Assembly (NCBI GenBank): GCA_030627625.1
Contig: DAOURR010000084.1
Span: forward strand, 1-6,942
Source of the DNA: UBA3103 sp002365855
Lineage (GTDB): Bacteria > Bacillota > Desulfotomaculia > Desulfotomaculales > Pelotomaculaceae
Reading direction: 5' to 3'
Length of the DNA stretch: 6,942 nucleotides
A program made the position numbers and the translations under genes. Each line of letters opens with the position of its first letter. Position 1 is the first letter of the stretch. Below, piece by piece: positions 1 to 4,725 of the stretch. Below the pieces are notes generated by a model. The model was given only the letters and a program-made list of their open reading frames with translations, made no database searches and was not told where the DNA came from.

Positions 1-98
1 CTTGGATAATATTTCGACAAAAGTACCGTCAATCCCTTGTTATTACTGGATTTTATAGCTATTCAGCAAGCCCTAATTAAAAATAATTCCTAATGAAA

Positions 99-114
99 AT
101 GGTATAATAACCAT
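99..114 (+). promoter_or_regulatory. Extended -10 promoter with overlapping inverted repeat
   Basis: TATAAT at 103-108 is preceded by TGG at 100-102, giving a TGn extended -10 element; no good -35 hexamer lies 16-18 nt upstream. A perfect 5-bp inverted repeat, ATGGT (99-103) and ACCAT (110-114), brackets the -10 hexamer and could be a small operator or chance. The predicted transcript would start near 115 and carry the 72-aa gene at 164 after a leader of about 50 nt. Confidence 0.5.
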
Positions 115-163
115 ATAGTAAAAATTTGCGTGTAATTAAACTATTCAGGGCAGGGGGAAAACC

Positions 164-382
164 ATGTTAAGTTTGATTGGAAAATTAAAAGGCAAGAAAA
201 AGGAACCTGTTAAAAAGGTATGTAAATGCACATGTGGAGAAGAGGTAGACAGCATATCTATGGAAAAACAGGATATATATTTTTGTAAATCCTGTAACAG
301 GCTTCTTTATTACTTAGAATCTGATTTAGAAGTACCAAAATTCAACCCATTTAGCCTTGAATGGCTGAAGAAATATAAATAA
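164..382 (+). CDS. Small cysteine-rich (zinc-ribbon-like) protein, 72 aa
   Basis: I do not recognise this gene. The ATG at 164 has AGGGGG (152-157) six bases upstream, a good ribosome binding site, and an extended -10 promoter lies about 60 nt before it. The product has a lysine-rich N-terminus (residues 7-18), then C20, C22 and C24 in the motif CKCTCG, and a second pair C41/C44 in FCKSC. This is the spacing of a small four-cysteine zinc-binding knuckle pair, though metal binding is inferred. The C-terminal third (about 47-72) is aromatic and charged without cysteines. There is no signal peptide or membrane helix. The gene stands alone, with the next gene on the opposite strand converging on it. 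Base composition is AT-rich compared with moeA and acs. A cytosolic nucleic-acid- or protein-binding adaptor is possible, but no function can be assigned. Confidence 0.7.
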   Translation: MLSLIGKLKGKKKEPVKKVCKCTCGEEVDSISMEKQDIYFCKSCNRLLYYLESDLEVPKFNPFSLEWLKKYK

Positions 383-430
383 ATTTTTGAATTTGCTCAT
401 AGATGTTTATTATTATGTGCTGATTGACAA

Positions 431-463
431 AAAAATAAATGAAAGCTCCATTCGAACTTTCAT
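431..463 (-). terminator. Rho-independent terminator of the 77-aa gene
   Basis: A 7-bp stem, ATGAAAG (439-445) and CTTTCAT (457-463), has an 11-nt loop. On the minus strand it is followed by a T-rich tract (complement of 428-438, mostly A on the plus strand). It lies about 70 nt past the stop of the minus-strand gene ending at 534. The stem is AT-rich and therefore weak. Confidence 0.5.
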
Positions 464-533
464 ACAACACCCTATTTAAACTATTTTGGAAATGCGTGAC
501 AATATAAAGTAATTTAATAGTATTGATACGAGG

Positions 534-767
534 TTATGTTATCTTCCAGGTGTGATTACAGTCTTCGCAGTTAAGCATACCTTTATTAAACAGGCTGAAG
601 AATGCAAATACTACGAAAGCGAACGAGCCCAGCCACAGGATAGCATAATATTTACCCAGCCACAGAAACAAAGCGGCACATATCAATAGTACAGTAATAA
701 CCGTGGATTTGTTCATTTTTTTTACTTTAGTTGAGCTGCACTGAGGGCAGCTAAATTGACTATCCAT
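534..767 (-). CDS. Small membrane protein with split CxxC zinc-ribbon motif, 77 aa
   Basis: The product starts with CPQC at residues 7-10, followed by a basic stretch (14-20), two hydrophobic segments that look like membrane helices (about 22-38 and 41-60), and CEDC at 67-70. The two CxxC pairs lie on the same side of the membrane if both helices span it, so they could jointly hold one zinc ion. This layout is common in short bacterial zinc-ribbon membrane proteins of unknown role. The ATG at 767 has GGGGTGA upstream on the minus strand, an acceptable ribosome binding site. The 121-aa gene ends 77 nt upstream on the same strand, so co-transcription is possible, and no convincing separate promoter was seen. 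A hairpin at 431-463 probably ends the transcript. No specific family is recognised. The coding call is fairly secure, and the function is unknown. Confidence 0.72.
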   Translation of the reverse strand: MDSQFSCPQCSSTKVKKMNKSTVITVLLICAALFLWLGKYYAILWLGSFAFVVFAFFSLFNKGMLNCEDCNHTWKIT

Positions 768-844
768 GAATATTTTTCACCCCAATTAATTCTTATAATC
801 AATAATCCATATCTCAAGTGCAATTGTTTGTAAGTCTTGCAAAA

Positions 845-1210
845 CTATAATAGCGAGTAACAATCAGCCATATTTAGAATCTCTTTTATCTGGGCTGCTG
901 TAAAATAACACTGCAGTATTTCACTGATTTCATCACATATATTTTCTTTACTAAACTGGGTAAAATTATTAAAATCATTATAATCAATGACTATTTCTTC
1001 TATATTTCCTTCAAAGGTACCCCTTTCATTATATGGCTCGCCAAATATAGTAATAAAGTCATCGTTAATACCTACACATAATTTTCTGTCTCCCTCTTTC
1101 ATGTCAAAATCCTTATAACTGATAGTCCTGTCTCTAAACCAACACTTAACAATCCATTCATTCCCTATTTCATCTAGTGATTGTTTAGATAATTTTATTT
1201 TGTCACTCAT
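845..1210 (-). CDS. Hypothetical acidic protein, 121 aa
   Basis: I do not recognise this gene. The frame is open from a GTG at 1261, but I place the start at the ATG at 1210: GGGGAGG (1226-1220 on the minus strand) lies nine bases upstream, while the GTG has no ribosome binding site and overlaps the predicted promoter. The product begins MSDKIKLSKQ, is acidic overall (many D and E, pI expected low), and has no signal peptide or membrane helix. The middle carries alternating hydrophobic and charged segments suggestive of beta strands (around the IVKCWF, KLCVGI and FITIFG segments). The C-terminus, including FTAAQIKEIL, looks helical. There are several scattered cysteines but no CxxC pair. It may be transcribed together with the 77-aa gene downstream. 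The overall style resembles small cytosolic accessory or immunity-type proteins, but that is only an impression. Confidence 0.68.
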   Translation of the reverse strand: MSDKIKLSKQSLDEIGNEWIVKCWFRDRTISYKDFDMKEGDRKLCVGINDDFITIFGEPYNERGTFEGNIEEIVIDYNDFNNFTQFSKENICDEISEILQCYFTAAQIKEILNMADCYSLL

Positions 1211-1251
1211 TAAGGAGTGCCTCCCCAAGATATCTAAAAACAATTTTATAT

Positions 1252-1281
1252 AATATATCACAACTGGCGCCGGGCAGGCAA
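1252..1281 (-). promoter_or_regulatory. Candidate sigma-70-type promoter of the 121-aa gene
   Basis: On the minus strand TTGCCT (1281-1276) is followed after 18 nt by TATATT (1257-1252), which is preceded by TGA (1260-1258), an extended -10. The spacer contains a GGCGCC palindrome at 1266-1271. Transcription would start near 1245, about 35 nt before the chosen ATG at 1210, which supports that start over the GTG at 1261. Confidence 0.45.
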
Positions 1282-1311
1282 GAAATTGTTAAGATCTCTT
1301 AATAAAGCACT

Positions 1312-1349
1312 ACTTTTATGGTGCAGTCATTTCCACAACCATAAAAAGT
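1312..1349. repeat. Imperfect inverted repeat / hairpin
   Basis: ACTTTTATGGT (1312-1322) pairs with ACCATAAAAAGT (1338-1349) apart from one extra A, around a 15-nt loop. Neither side carries a convincing terminator T-tract, so it may be an operator-like site or a structured leader element rather than a terminator. It lies between the two divergent genes. Confidence 0.4.
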
Positions 1350-1528
1350 TCTCGGACAAAATGGCCAGGAGTGAATTAATTAGAGGTGCCTGGATCCTGA
1401 TGGAGAAGTAGTAGGTTTCAATAAGGTTGCGCGCTATAATTGAAATTAAGCCTCTTAACAGGTTAAAATAAAATAAAAAACAATATACTGCATGAATTTA
1501 ATTGTTGAGAAATGACGAGGTGTAAATA

Positions 1529-2506
1529 ATGGGTGAACTTTTTAATGTATTGACAGTGAAAGAGGCGAGAGCTCTATTAGCCAAACATCTTCCGAAAAAA
1601 AAACCTGGTGTGAAGACGCCTGTTCTGGAAAGCCTTAACCGCCGGCTTGCAGTTGAAATTATGTATAAAACTGATGCGCCCGGTTTAGAGTTTATTGTAA
1701 GTGAAAGAGCTGCCGGGGCGGATACTATATTCCCTGCAGGCCACCGCATCAGGCCTCAAGACCTGGTGGTACTCTCGTGCCTGGGGTTAAGAGAGGTTGA
1801 GGTTAAACCTCCCGTCAGAGTGGGGATTATTTCAACTGGTGATGAGCTGGTAGACCCGGAAGAGAGTCCCGGACCCGGGCAGGTAAGGGATATTAACTCA
1901 TACACCCTATACGGGGCGGTAACGTCCATTGGCGGGGAAGCAAGCCTTTACGGTCAGGTCCAGGACAGCTTTGAAGAGCTAAGAATAGTTTTAATGCGAG
2001 CGCTTGGAGAAAATGATATGGTTCTCCTGTCCGGTGGCAGCTCGGTGGGCGCCAGGGATGTTGTCTCAACGGTAATAGATTCCTTTGGAGGGCCTGGTGT
2101 GCTGTTTCACGGCATTTCGGTTAAGCCCGGGAAACCTACTATAGGAGCAGTTATCAATAATATACCCGTTTTTGGATTGCCTGGCCATCCAACATCGGCG
2201 ATGGTTGTATTTGAACTTATGGTTTCCCCTCTGATCCTAAAAGGCAATTACCCTGCTACAGAAGAGGAATTGCACATGGAATTCCCACTGAGAGCTCAGA
2301 TTACCCGAAACATGAGCTCAGCGGCGGGGCGTGAGGATTTTATCAGGGTTAAGCTCACCAACCAAAAGGACGAACTTTTGGCAGAACCAATCCTCGGCAA
2401 GTCCGGGCTGATTTCAACAATGGTGAAGGCTGACGGCCTGGCCCGCATCCCATCCGGCAAAGAGGGTGTTGAGGCCGGAGAAACTGTTCAAGTGAAGCTT
2501 TTTTAA
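1529..2506 (+). CDS. moeA: MoeA-like molybdopterin molybdenumtransferase lacking domain II
   Basis: MoeA inserts molybdenum into adenylylated molybdopterin to make the molybdenum cofactor. The 325-aa product keeps the N-terminal helix of domain I (about 1-50), the MoaB/Mog-like domain III (about 95-235) with STGDEL (102-107), SGGSSVGARD (168-177), KPGKP (199-203) and GLPGHPTSA (216-224), and domain IV (about 250-325) with GREDFIRVKL. Family members are usually about 400 residues. The missing part is domain II, normally between the DAPGLEF segment (49-55) and PAGHRIRPQD (69-78), which carries the DGYA and TGAPxPxGAD motifs. The frame is unbroken across the junction, near residues 55-64. In E. 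coli MoeA the active-site cleft is formed by domain II of one subunit with domains III and IV of the other, so normal catalysis is doubtful. The start ATG has GAGGTG six bases upstream. It could be a diverged paralogue with an altered role, or a decaying copy beside an intact moeA elsewhere. Confidence 0.88.
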   Translation: MGELFNVLTVKEARALLAKHLPKKKPGVKTPVLESLNRRLAVEIMYKTDAPGLEFIVSERAAGADTIFPAGHRIRPQDLVVLSCLGLREVEVKPPVRVGIISTGDELVDPEESPGPGQVRDINSYTLYGAVTSIGGEASLYGQVQDSFEELRIVLMRALGENDMVLLSGGSSVGARDVVSTVIDSFGGPGVLFHGISVKPGKPTIGAVINNIPVFGLPGHPTSAMVVFELMVSPLILKGNYPATEEELHMEFPLRAQITRNMSSAAGREDFIRVKLTNQKDELLAEPILGKSGLISTMVKADGLARIPSGKEGVEAGETVQVKLF

Positions 2507-2516
2507 AAGCTTTTTT
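2495..2516 (+). terminator. Rho-independent terminator overlapping the moeA stop
   Basis: AAGCTTT (2495-2501) and AAAGCTT (2506-2512) form a 7-bp stem with a 4-nt loop, followed by TTTT and C. The left arm lies inside the last moeA codons and the stop TAA (2504-2506) spans the loop end and the first base of the right arm. The stem is AT-rich, so readthrough into the micro-ORF at 2574 is possible. Confidence 0.55.
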
Positions 2517-2573
2517 CTAAGCTATCCATGGAGCAGGAATTTGGATTTTTTAGTTTTCGGAGGAGCGATAGTT

Positions 2574-2657
2574 TTGAATCCCAGAAAATACTATTGGTTC
2601 TTCATAGCGTTCTTACTCCCGCTTTTTGCATTATACGCGTACTTTTGCCAGAAATGA
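2574..2657 (+). CDS. Putative 27-aa single-helix membrane microprotein
   Basis: A TTG codon at 2574 follows GGAGGAG (2559-2565) by eight bases, a near-ideal ribosome binding site. It opens a 27-codon frame that ends in TGA. The predicted peptide starts with the basic stretch MNPRKYY and continues with an almost wholly hydrophobic and aromatic segment (residues 8-24, rich in F, L, A and Y). It ends with C25, Q26 and K27. This is the expected topology of a one-helix membrane peptide with a positively charged cytoplasmic N-terminus. It lies about 70 nt after moeA on the same strand, beyond a weak terminator. I recognise no family. The evidence is the ribosome binding site plus composition only. 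Short frames can arise by chance, so the call is moderate. Confidence 0.5.
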   Translation: MNPRKYYWFFIAFLLPLFALYAYFCQK

Positions 2658-2703
2658 AACAAGGGGCCATCAACATAGATAATAACTAAGGCTGCCCGGG
2701 TAC

Positions 2704-2970
2704 CTAAGTGTTCCTTGAGCAGGGAGGGCCGCTACAAGTTTTCCTGCTGCGCCTTTTTAAAAAGCATTCATTTGCATAAATAAATTCACCGCTTTTTAAA
2801 GAAATTGTCATGGCGGCAGGATTCGAATTAAAGGCCATGGAAAAACGTTCCTTCGCCAGCAGCAGTTTTTCTTCCATTTGTTTTTGCTGGGTTATGATTT
2901 TTTCATAAAACTCGGACTTAGAAATCAACTCATTAATAAGCTGTTCTCTTGTCATATCGTTGTAATTCAA
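2704..2970 (-). pseudogene. 5' fragment of a PAS-domain signalling gene
   Basis: The intact part encodes an N-terminal coiled-coil-like helix (about residues 4-38, rich in E, K, Q and L) leading into the start of a PAS fold, with FSMAFNSNPAAMTISLK and then FIYANECFLK. PAS domains continue for another 70 or so residues and normally precede a kinase, GGDEF or sigma-54 activator module. Here the frame instead runs into a short unrelated tail of R, C, S and P residues and stops at 2704, so the gene has been cut by a deletion or rearrangement near 2757. I place the start at the TTG at 2970, because AGGAGG (2983-2978) sits seven bases upstream; the TTG at 2976 is only one base from it. A retained ribosome binding site suggests fairly recent inactivation. 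The parent was probably a sensor histidine kinase or similar, but the output domain is gone. Confidence 0.7.
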
Positions 2971-3164
2971 AAACAAGCCTCCTAGAAAATGAAACAGTCT
3001 TTAAGGAAATATTTGACGATAGTGGCCGTTTTTCCTTCGGGAACATTGTCGAAGTTTTGAATATATTGTAATATTTTAGAGTTATGCAATTCTTTGCCTG
3101 TTAACGAGCAAGTGCTGCTGGAATTCAGACTCCTGTAAAATAACATTTTATAGCCTCATAACAT

Positions 3165-3186
3165 AAAAGAAGCCCTCATGGGCTTC
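3165..3186 (-). terminator. Rho-independent terminator of tRNA-Leu
   Basis: On the minus strand GAAGCCC (3186-3180), a 4-nt loop, and GGGCTTC (3175-3169) form a 7-bp stem followed by TTTT (3168-3165) and AT-rich sequence. It begins eight bases after the CCA end of the tRNA. Confidence 0.85.
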
Positions 3187-3193
3187 AAAGCCT

Positions 3194-3280
3194 TGGTGCC
3201 GAAGAGGGGAGTCGAACCCCTACGCCCGTGAAGGCGGCGGATTTTGAGTCCGCTGCGTCTGCCAGTTCCGCCACTTCGGC
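3194..3280 (-). tRNA. tRNA-Leu (anticodon CAA)
   Basis: This complete class II tRNA decodes UUG. Read on the minus strand, GCCGAAG and CTTCGGC form a 7-bp acceptor stem, the discriminator base is A, and CCA is encoded. The anticodon arm is GCGGA, loop CTCAAAA, TCCGC, giving anticodon CAA. The long variable arm (CGCC, loop TTCAC, GGGCG) is typical of leucine tRNAs. The T arm is AGGGG, loop TTCGACT, CCCCT. It is a single-gene unit with its own promoter at 3306-3334 and terminator at 3165-3186. Confidence 0.97.
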
Positions 3281-3305
3281 ATTGTCTTTTTATTGAGCAA
3301 AGTTT

Positions 3306-3334
3306 ATTTTAGCAGATTGGAGCACATCCGTCAA
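3306..3334 (-). promoter_or_regulatory. Sigma-70-type promoter of tRNA-Leu
   Basis: On the minus strand TTGACG (3334-3329) is separated by exactly 17 nt from TAAAAT (3311-3306), which is also preceded by TGC as an extended -10. Transcription would start near 3299, leaving a leader of about 18 nt before the mature tRNA 5' end at 3280. Confidence 0.8.
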
Positions 3335-3442
3335 TAAGGGCGAAAATTGGTCCTGCGGTGTTAAAAGTGCCAATTAGCTTTGCCATAAAATATTTTTATA
3401 TTTTACTGGCCTGCAAAATAAAATATTATTGTCAAGAAAGAG

Positions 3443-3486
3443 TATAATGGGTAAAATAAAGGCTAAGCACATTGTGAGCATGCCTT
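3443..3486 (+). promoter_or_regulatory. Candidate -10 and leader hairpin upstream of nfu
   Basis: TATAAT (3443-3448) lies 78 nt before the GTG start of the nfu gene. TTGTCA at 3429-3434 is too close to act as its -35, and no other good -35 is seen. Downstream, AAGGC (3459-3463) and GCCTT (3482-3486) can form a hairpin in the leader, with CAC/GTG pairing inside it. Further upstream an 8-bp AT-only inverted repeat (3386-3393 with 3398-3405) may be chance in an AT-rich stretch. Confidence 0.35.
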
Positions 3487-3525
3487 ACAGTACGGTTCTA
3501 ATAAAGGTGGAGGGAGGTTGAAAGC

Positions 3526-3747
3526 GTGAAAGAAAAAGTCCAGGAAGCTTTAAATAAAGTACGGCCCTTTCTTCAAAGGGACGGTGGCGATGTTGAACTT
3601 GTTGACGTTGATGCAAGTGGTTTGGTCAAGGTTCGGCTGAAAGGGGCTTGTGGAGGCTGACCCGGCGCCACAATCACCCTCAAGCAGGGAATTGAGCGGG
3701 TGCTCAAGCATGAAGTACCGGGAGTAAAGGAAGTTGTTTCAGTATAA
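3526..3747 (+). CDS. nfu: Nfu/NifU C-terminal-domain Fe-S scaffold, probable selenoprotein (UGA = Sec45)
   Basis: Single-domain Nfu proteins carry or deliver iron-sulfur clusters to apo-enzymes in the cytosol; two subunits hold a [4Fe-4S] cluster through a CxxC motif in each. The frame starts at GTG 3526, with GGGAGG (3512-3517) eight bases upstream, and encodes 73 residues if TGA at 3658-3660 is read through. Family hallmarks are present on both sides: the N-terminal helix with VRPFLQRDGGDVELV (13-27), VKVRLKGACGG (34-44), then after the TGA PGATITLKQGIE (46-57) and VPGVKEVVSV (64-73), ending in TAA. The TGA sits exactly where the second cluster-binding cysteine belongs, giving C42-G-G-U45. 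A SECIS-like hairpin follows at 3675-3702. There is no other lesion in the gene. Other genes here encode tryptophan with TGG and mostly end in TAA or TAG, which argues against a general recoding of TGA. The alternative is a nonsense mutation or a sequencing error in a normal Cys codon. Confidence 0.88.
3675..3702 (+). promoter_or_regulatory. Bacterial SECIS-like hairpin after the in-frame UGA
   Basis: CACCC (3675-3679) and TCAA (3680-3683) pair with TTGA (3692-3695) and GGGTG (3698-3702), giving nine base pairs with a two-nt bulge (GC, 3696-3697) on the 3' side. The 8-nt apical loop GCAGGGAA (3684-3691) begins with G. The loop starts 24 nt after the TGA. Bacterial SECIS elements lie within the coding sequence just downstream of UGA, with a guanosine at the start of a small apical loop roughly 16-37 nt away, and are bound by SelB. 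This hairpin meets those criteria. The Sec function is inferred from geometry, not shown. Confidence 0.72.
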
Positions 3748-3750
3748 GCG

Positions 3751-3785
3751 AAACCCCCTGTTTGGACAAGCAGGGGGTTTTAAGT
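3751..3785 (+). terminator. Rho-independent terminator of nfu, possibly bidirectional
   Basis: AAACCCCCTG (3751-3760) and CAGGGGGTTT (3771-3780) form a perfect 10-bp stem around a 10-nt loop, followed by T-rich sequence on the plus strand. It begins three bases after the nfu stop. The nitrilase gene converges from the right, ending at 3803. The A/T ends of the symmetric stem give a short U-tract on the minus strand too, so it may serve both genes. Confidence 0.88.
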
Positions 3786-3802
3786 CTTTATTTTTATGAT
3801 TT

Positions 3803-4630
3803 TTATAAAGCAGTTAGGTTGTATAAATCTTCCCGCCTGTGTTTTAACAACGGCAGTGATTCTCTTATTTCGCCAATCAGGCCCAGGTTTATATCGGCGT
3901 AGACTATAGTTTCATTTTCTTCCGCCCTGGATATTATACTTCCCCAGGGGTCCACCACGGTGGAGTTGCCATAACTAATATAAGACGCGTTTACATCTCT
4001 TGCCGGTGCTGCGCCGGCAATAAAAACCTGATTGTCTACCGCCCTCGTTCGCAGCAGCAGCTCCCAGTGCGCGGGACCGGTGTTCATATTGAAAGCGGCA
4101 GGGAATACGAAGAGTTCGGCCCCCTGCAAGGCCATCAGGCGGCTGAGTTCGGGAAAGCGCAGATCATAGCAGATGGCTATGCCCAGCGTGCAGATTTCAG
4201 TTTTCAAAACGGTAATGTTGCTGCCGCAGCCCAGCGTGTTCGATTCTCTAAAAGACAGGCCGTCCGGCAAATCCACGTCAAACAGGTGAATCTTGCGGTG
4301 TTTGGCCAGCAGATCGCCCCCTGGCCCGAACACAAAACTGGTGTTGTAAACCTGTCCTTCTTCACGCTCGGGGATAGAGCCCCCGACGAGGTATATACCC
4401 TCCGACCGGGCGGACTCCGACAGCATCCTGACGCTTTCCCCGTTGGAATCTTCGGCAAATAAGGGAAAGAGGTGGCTGCTGTAGGGGCAGTTGAACATCT
4501 CCGGCAAAATGATAAGCCTGCTGCCGTGAGCCGCCGCCTCTTTGATCATGGAACGGGCCCTGGACAGGTTTGTTTCTTTTTGTTCACCTACCATCATCTG
4601 GCATACGCCTATTTTAAAGGAATTATCCAT
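3803..4630 (-). CDS. Nitrilase-superfamily amidohydrolase, Nit2/omega-amidase type
   Basis: Carbon-nitrogen hydrolases of this branch cleave amides through a Glu-Lys-Cys triad. Nit2 members deaminate alpha-ketoglutaramate and alpha-ketosuccinamate, the products of glutamine and asparagine transamination. The 275-aa product has all three sites: E44 in LPEMF, K113 in KHRKIHLFD and C154 in AICYDLRFPEL. These numbers and the total length match closely what I recall for mammalian Nit2. The C-terminal part keeps HWELLLRTRAVDNQVF and the GNSTVVDPWG segment typical of the alpha-beta-beta-alpha sandwich fold. No signal peptide is present, so it is cytosolic. The ATG at 4630 has a modest AGG ribosome binding site ten bases upstream. 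It lies 95 nt downstream of acs on the same strand with no clear terminator between, so co-transcription is possible. Omega-amidase is the best guess; other small amides cannot be excluded. Confidence 0.9.
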   Translation of the reverse strand: MDNSFKIGVCQMMVGEQKETNLSRARSMIKEAAAHGSRLIILPEMFNCPYSSHLFPLFAEDSNGESVRMLSESARSEGIYLVGGSIPEREEGQVYNTSFVFGPGGDLLAKHRKIHLFDVDLPDGLSFRESNTLGCGSNITVLKTEICTLGIAICYDLRFPELSRLMALQGAELFVFPAAFNMNTGPAHWELLLRTRAVDNQVFIAGAAPARDVNASYISYGNSTVVDPWGSIISRAEENETIVYADINLGLIGEIRESLPLLKHRREDLYNLTAL

Positions 4631-4725
4631 AATATGTTTACCTGCCGTATCTGAACTAATATTATTTCAATAAAAAAATGTCGAGTTCATCAGGCGTGCA
4701 GGTTCGGGACCCTCCTGGAATTTTA

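Larger units (their letters stand above)
1211..1528. other. Intergenic region between divergent genes
   Basis: This gap of about 318 nt separates the minus-strand 121-aa gene from moeA. It holds the minus-strand promoter at 1252-1281, an inverted repeat at 1312-1349, and a short coding-like stretch on the plus strand at 1387-1443 (begins CLDPDGEVVGF, ends in TGA, preceded in frame by TAG at 1381-1383). That stretch may be a relic of a gene once upstream of moeA. Two possible -10 hexamers for moeA, TATAAT at 1435-1440 and TATACT at 1484-1489, lack well-spaced -35 partners, so the moeA promoter cannot be fixed. The last 80 nt are very AT-rich. Confidence 0.5.

Noticed and set aside
1..78. Two plus-strand frames are open from the left edge (ending at 56-58 and 76-78), which might be the end of an upstream gene.
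   Set aside because: Both are under 26 codons and the two conflict, with nothing recognisable in either.
1435..1440. TATAAT as the moeA -10 element.
   Set aside because: No acceptable -35 lies 16-19 nt upstream and there is no TGn extension. It also falls within the coding-like relic, so it is not called as a promoter.
2646..2678. A second possible Sec codon: the micro-ORF reads TGC CAG AAA TGA, a CxxU pattern.
   Set aside because: Only six codons follow the TGA before TAG, no family similarity continues, and no clear SECIS-type hairpin was seen. An ordinary stop is simpler.
2982..3071. Plus-strand open stretch reading LENETVFKEIFDDSGRF and onward, ending in TAA.
   Set aside because: It looks protein-like but has no start codon or ribosome binding site and overlaps the start signals of the minus-strand PAS gene. 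It could be a relic, but the evidence is too thin to call.
3386..3405. An 8-bp inverted repeat (TAAAATAT with ATATTTTA) upstream of nfu as an operator.
   Set aside because: It is composed only of A and T in an AT-rich gap, so chance is likely, and it does not overlap a good promoter.
3658..3660. TGA read as tryptophan under an alternative genetic code.
   Set aside because: Tryptophan is encoded by TGG throughout the other genes, Nfu proteins have Cys rather than Trp here, and the gene signals look like a standard-code Gram-positive bacterium.
4067..4462. Long open frames on the plus strand opposite the nitrilase gene, and similar ones opposite acs (for example 5011-5403, 5728-6114 and 6325-6858).
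   Set aside because: They are antisense shadows of well-supported enzyme genes, with no family resemblance or ribosome binding sites.
4631..4725. Possible terminator between acs and the nitrilase gene, because a seven-T run occurs on the minus strand.
   Set aside because: The only nearby stem (CAGG with CCTG around a long loop) is weak and not adjacent to the T-run.
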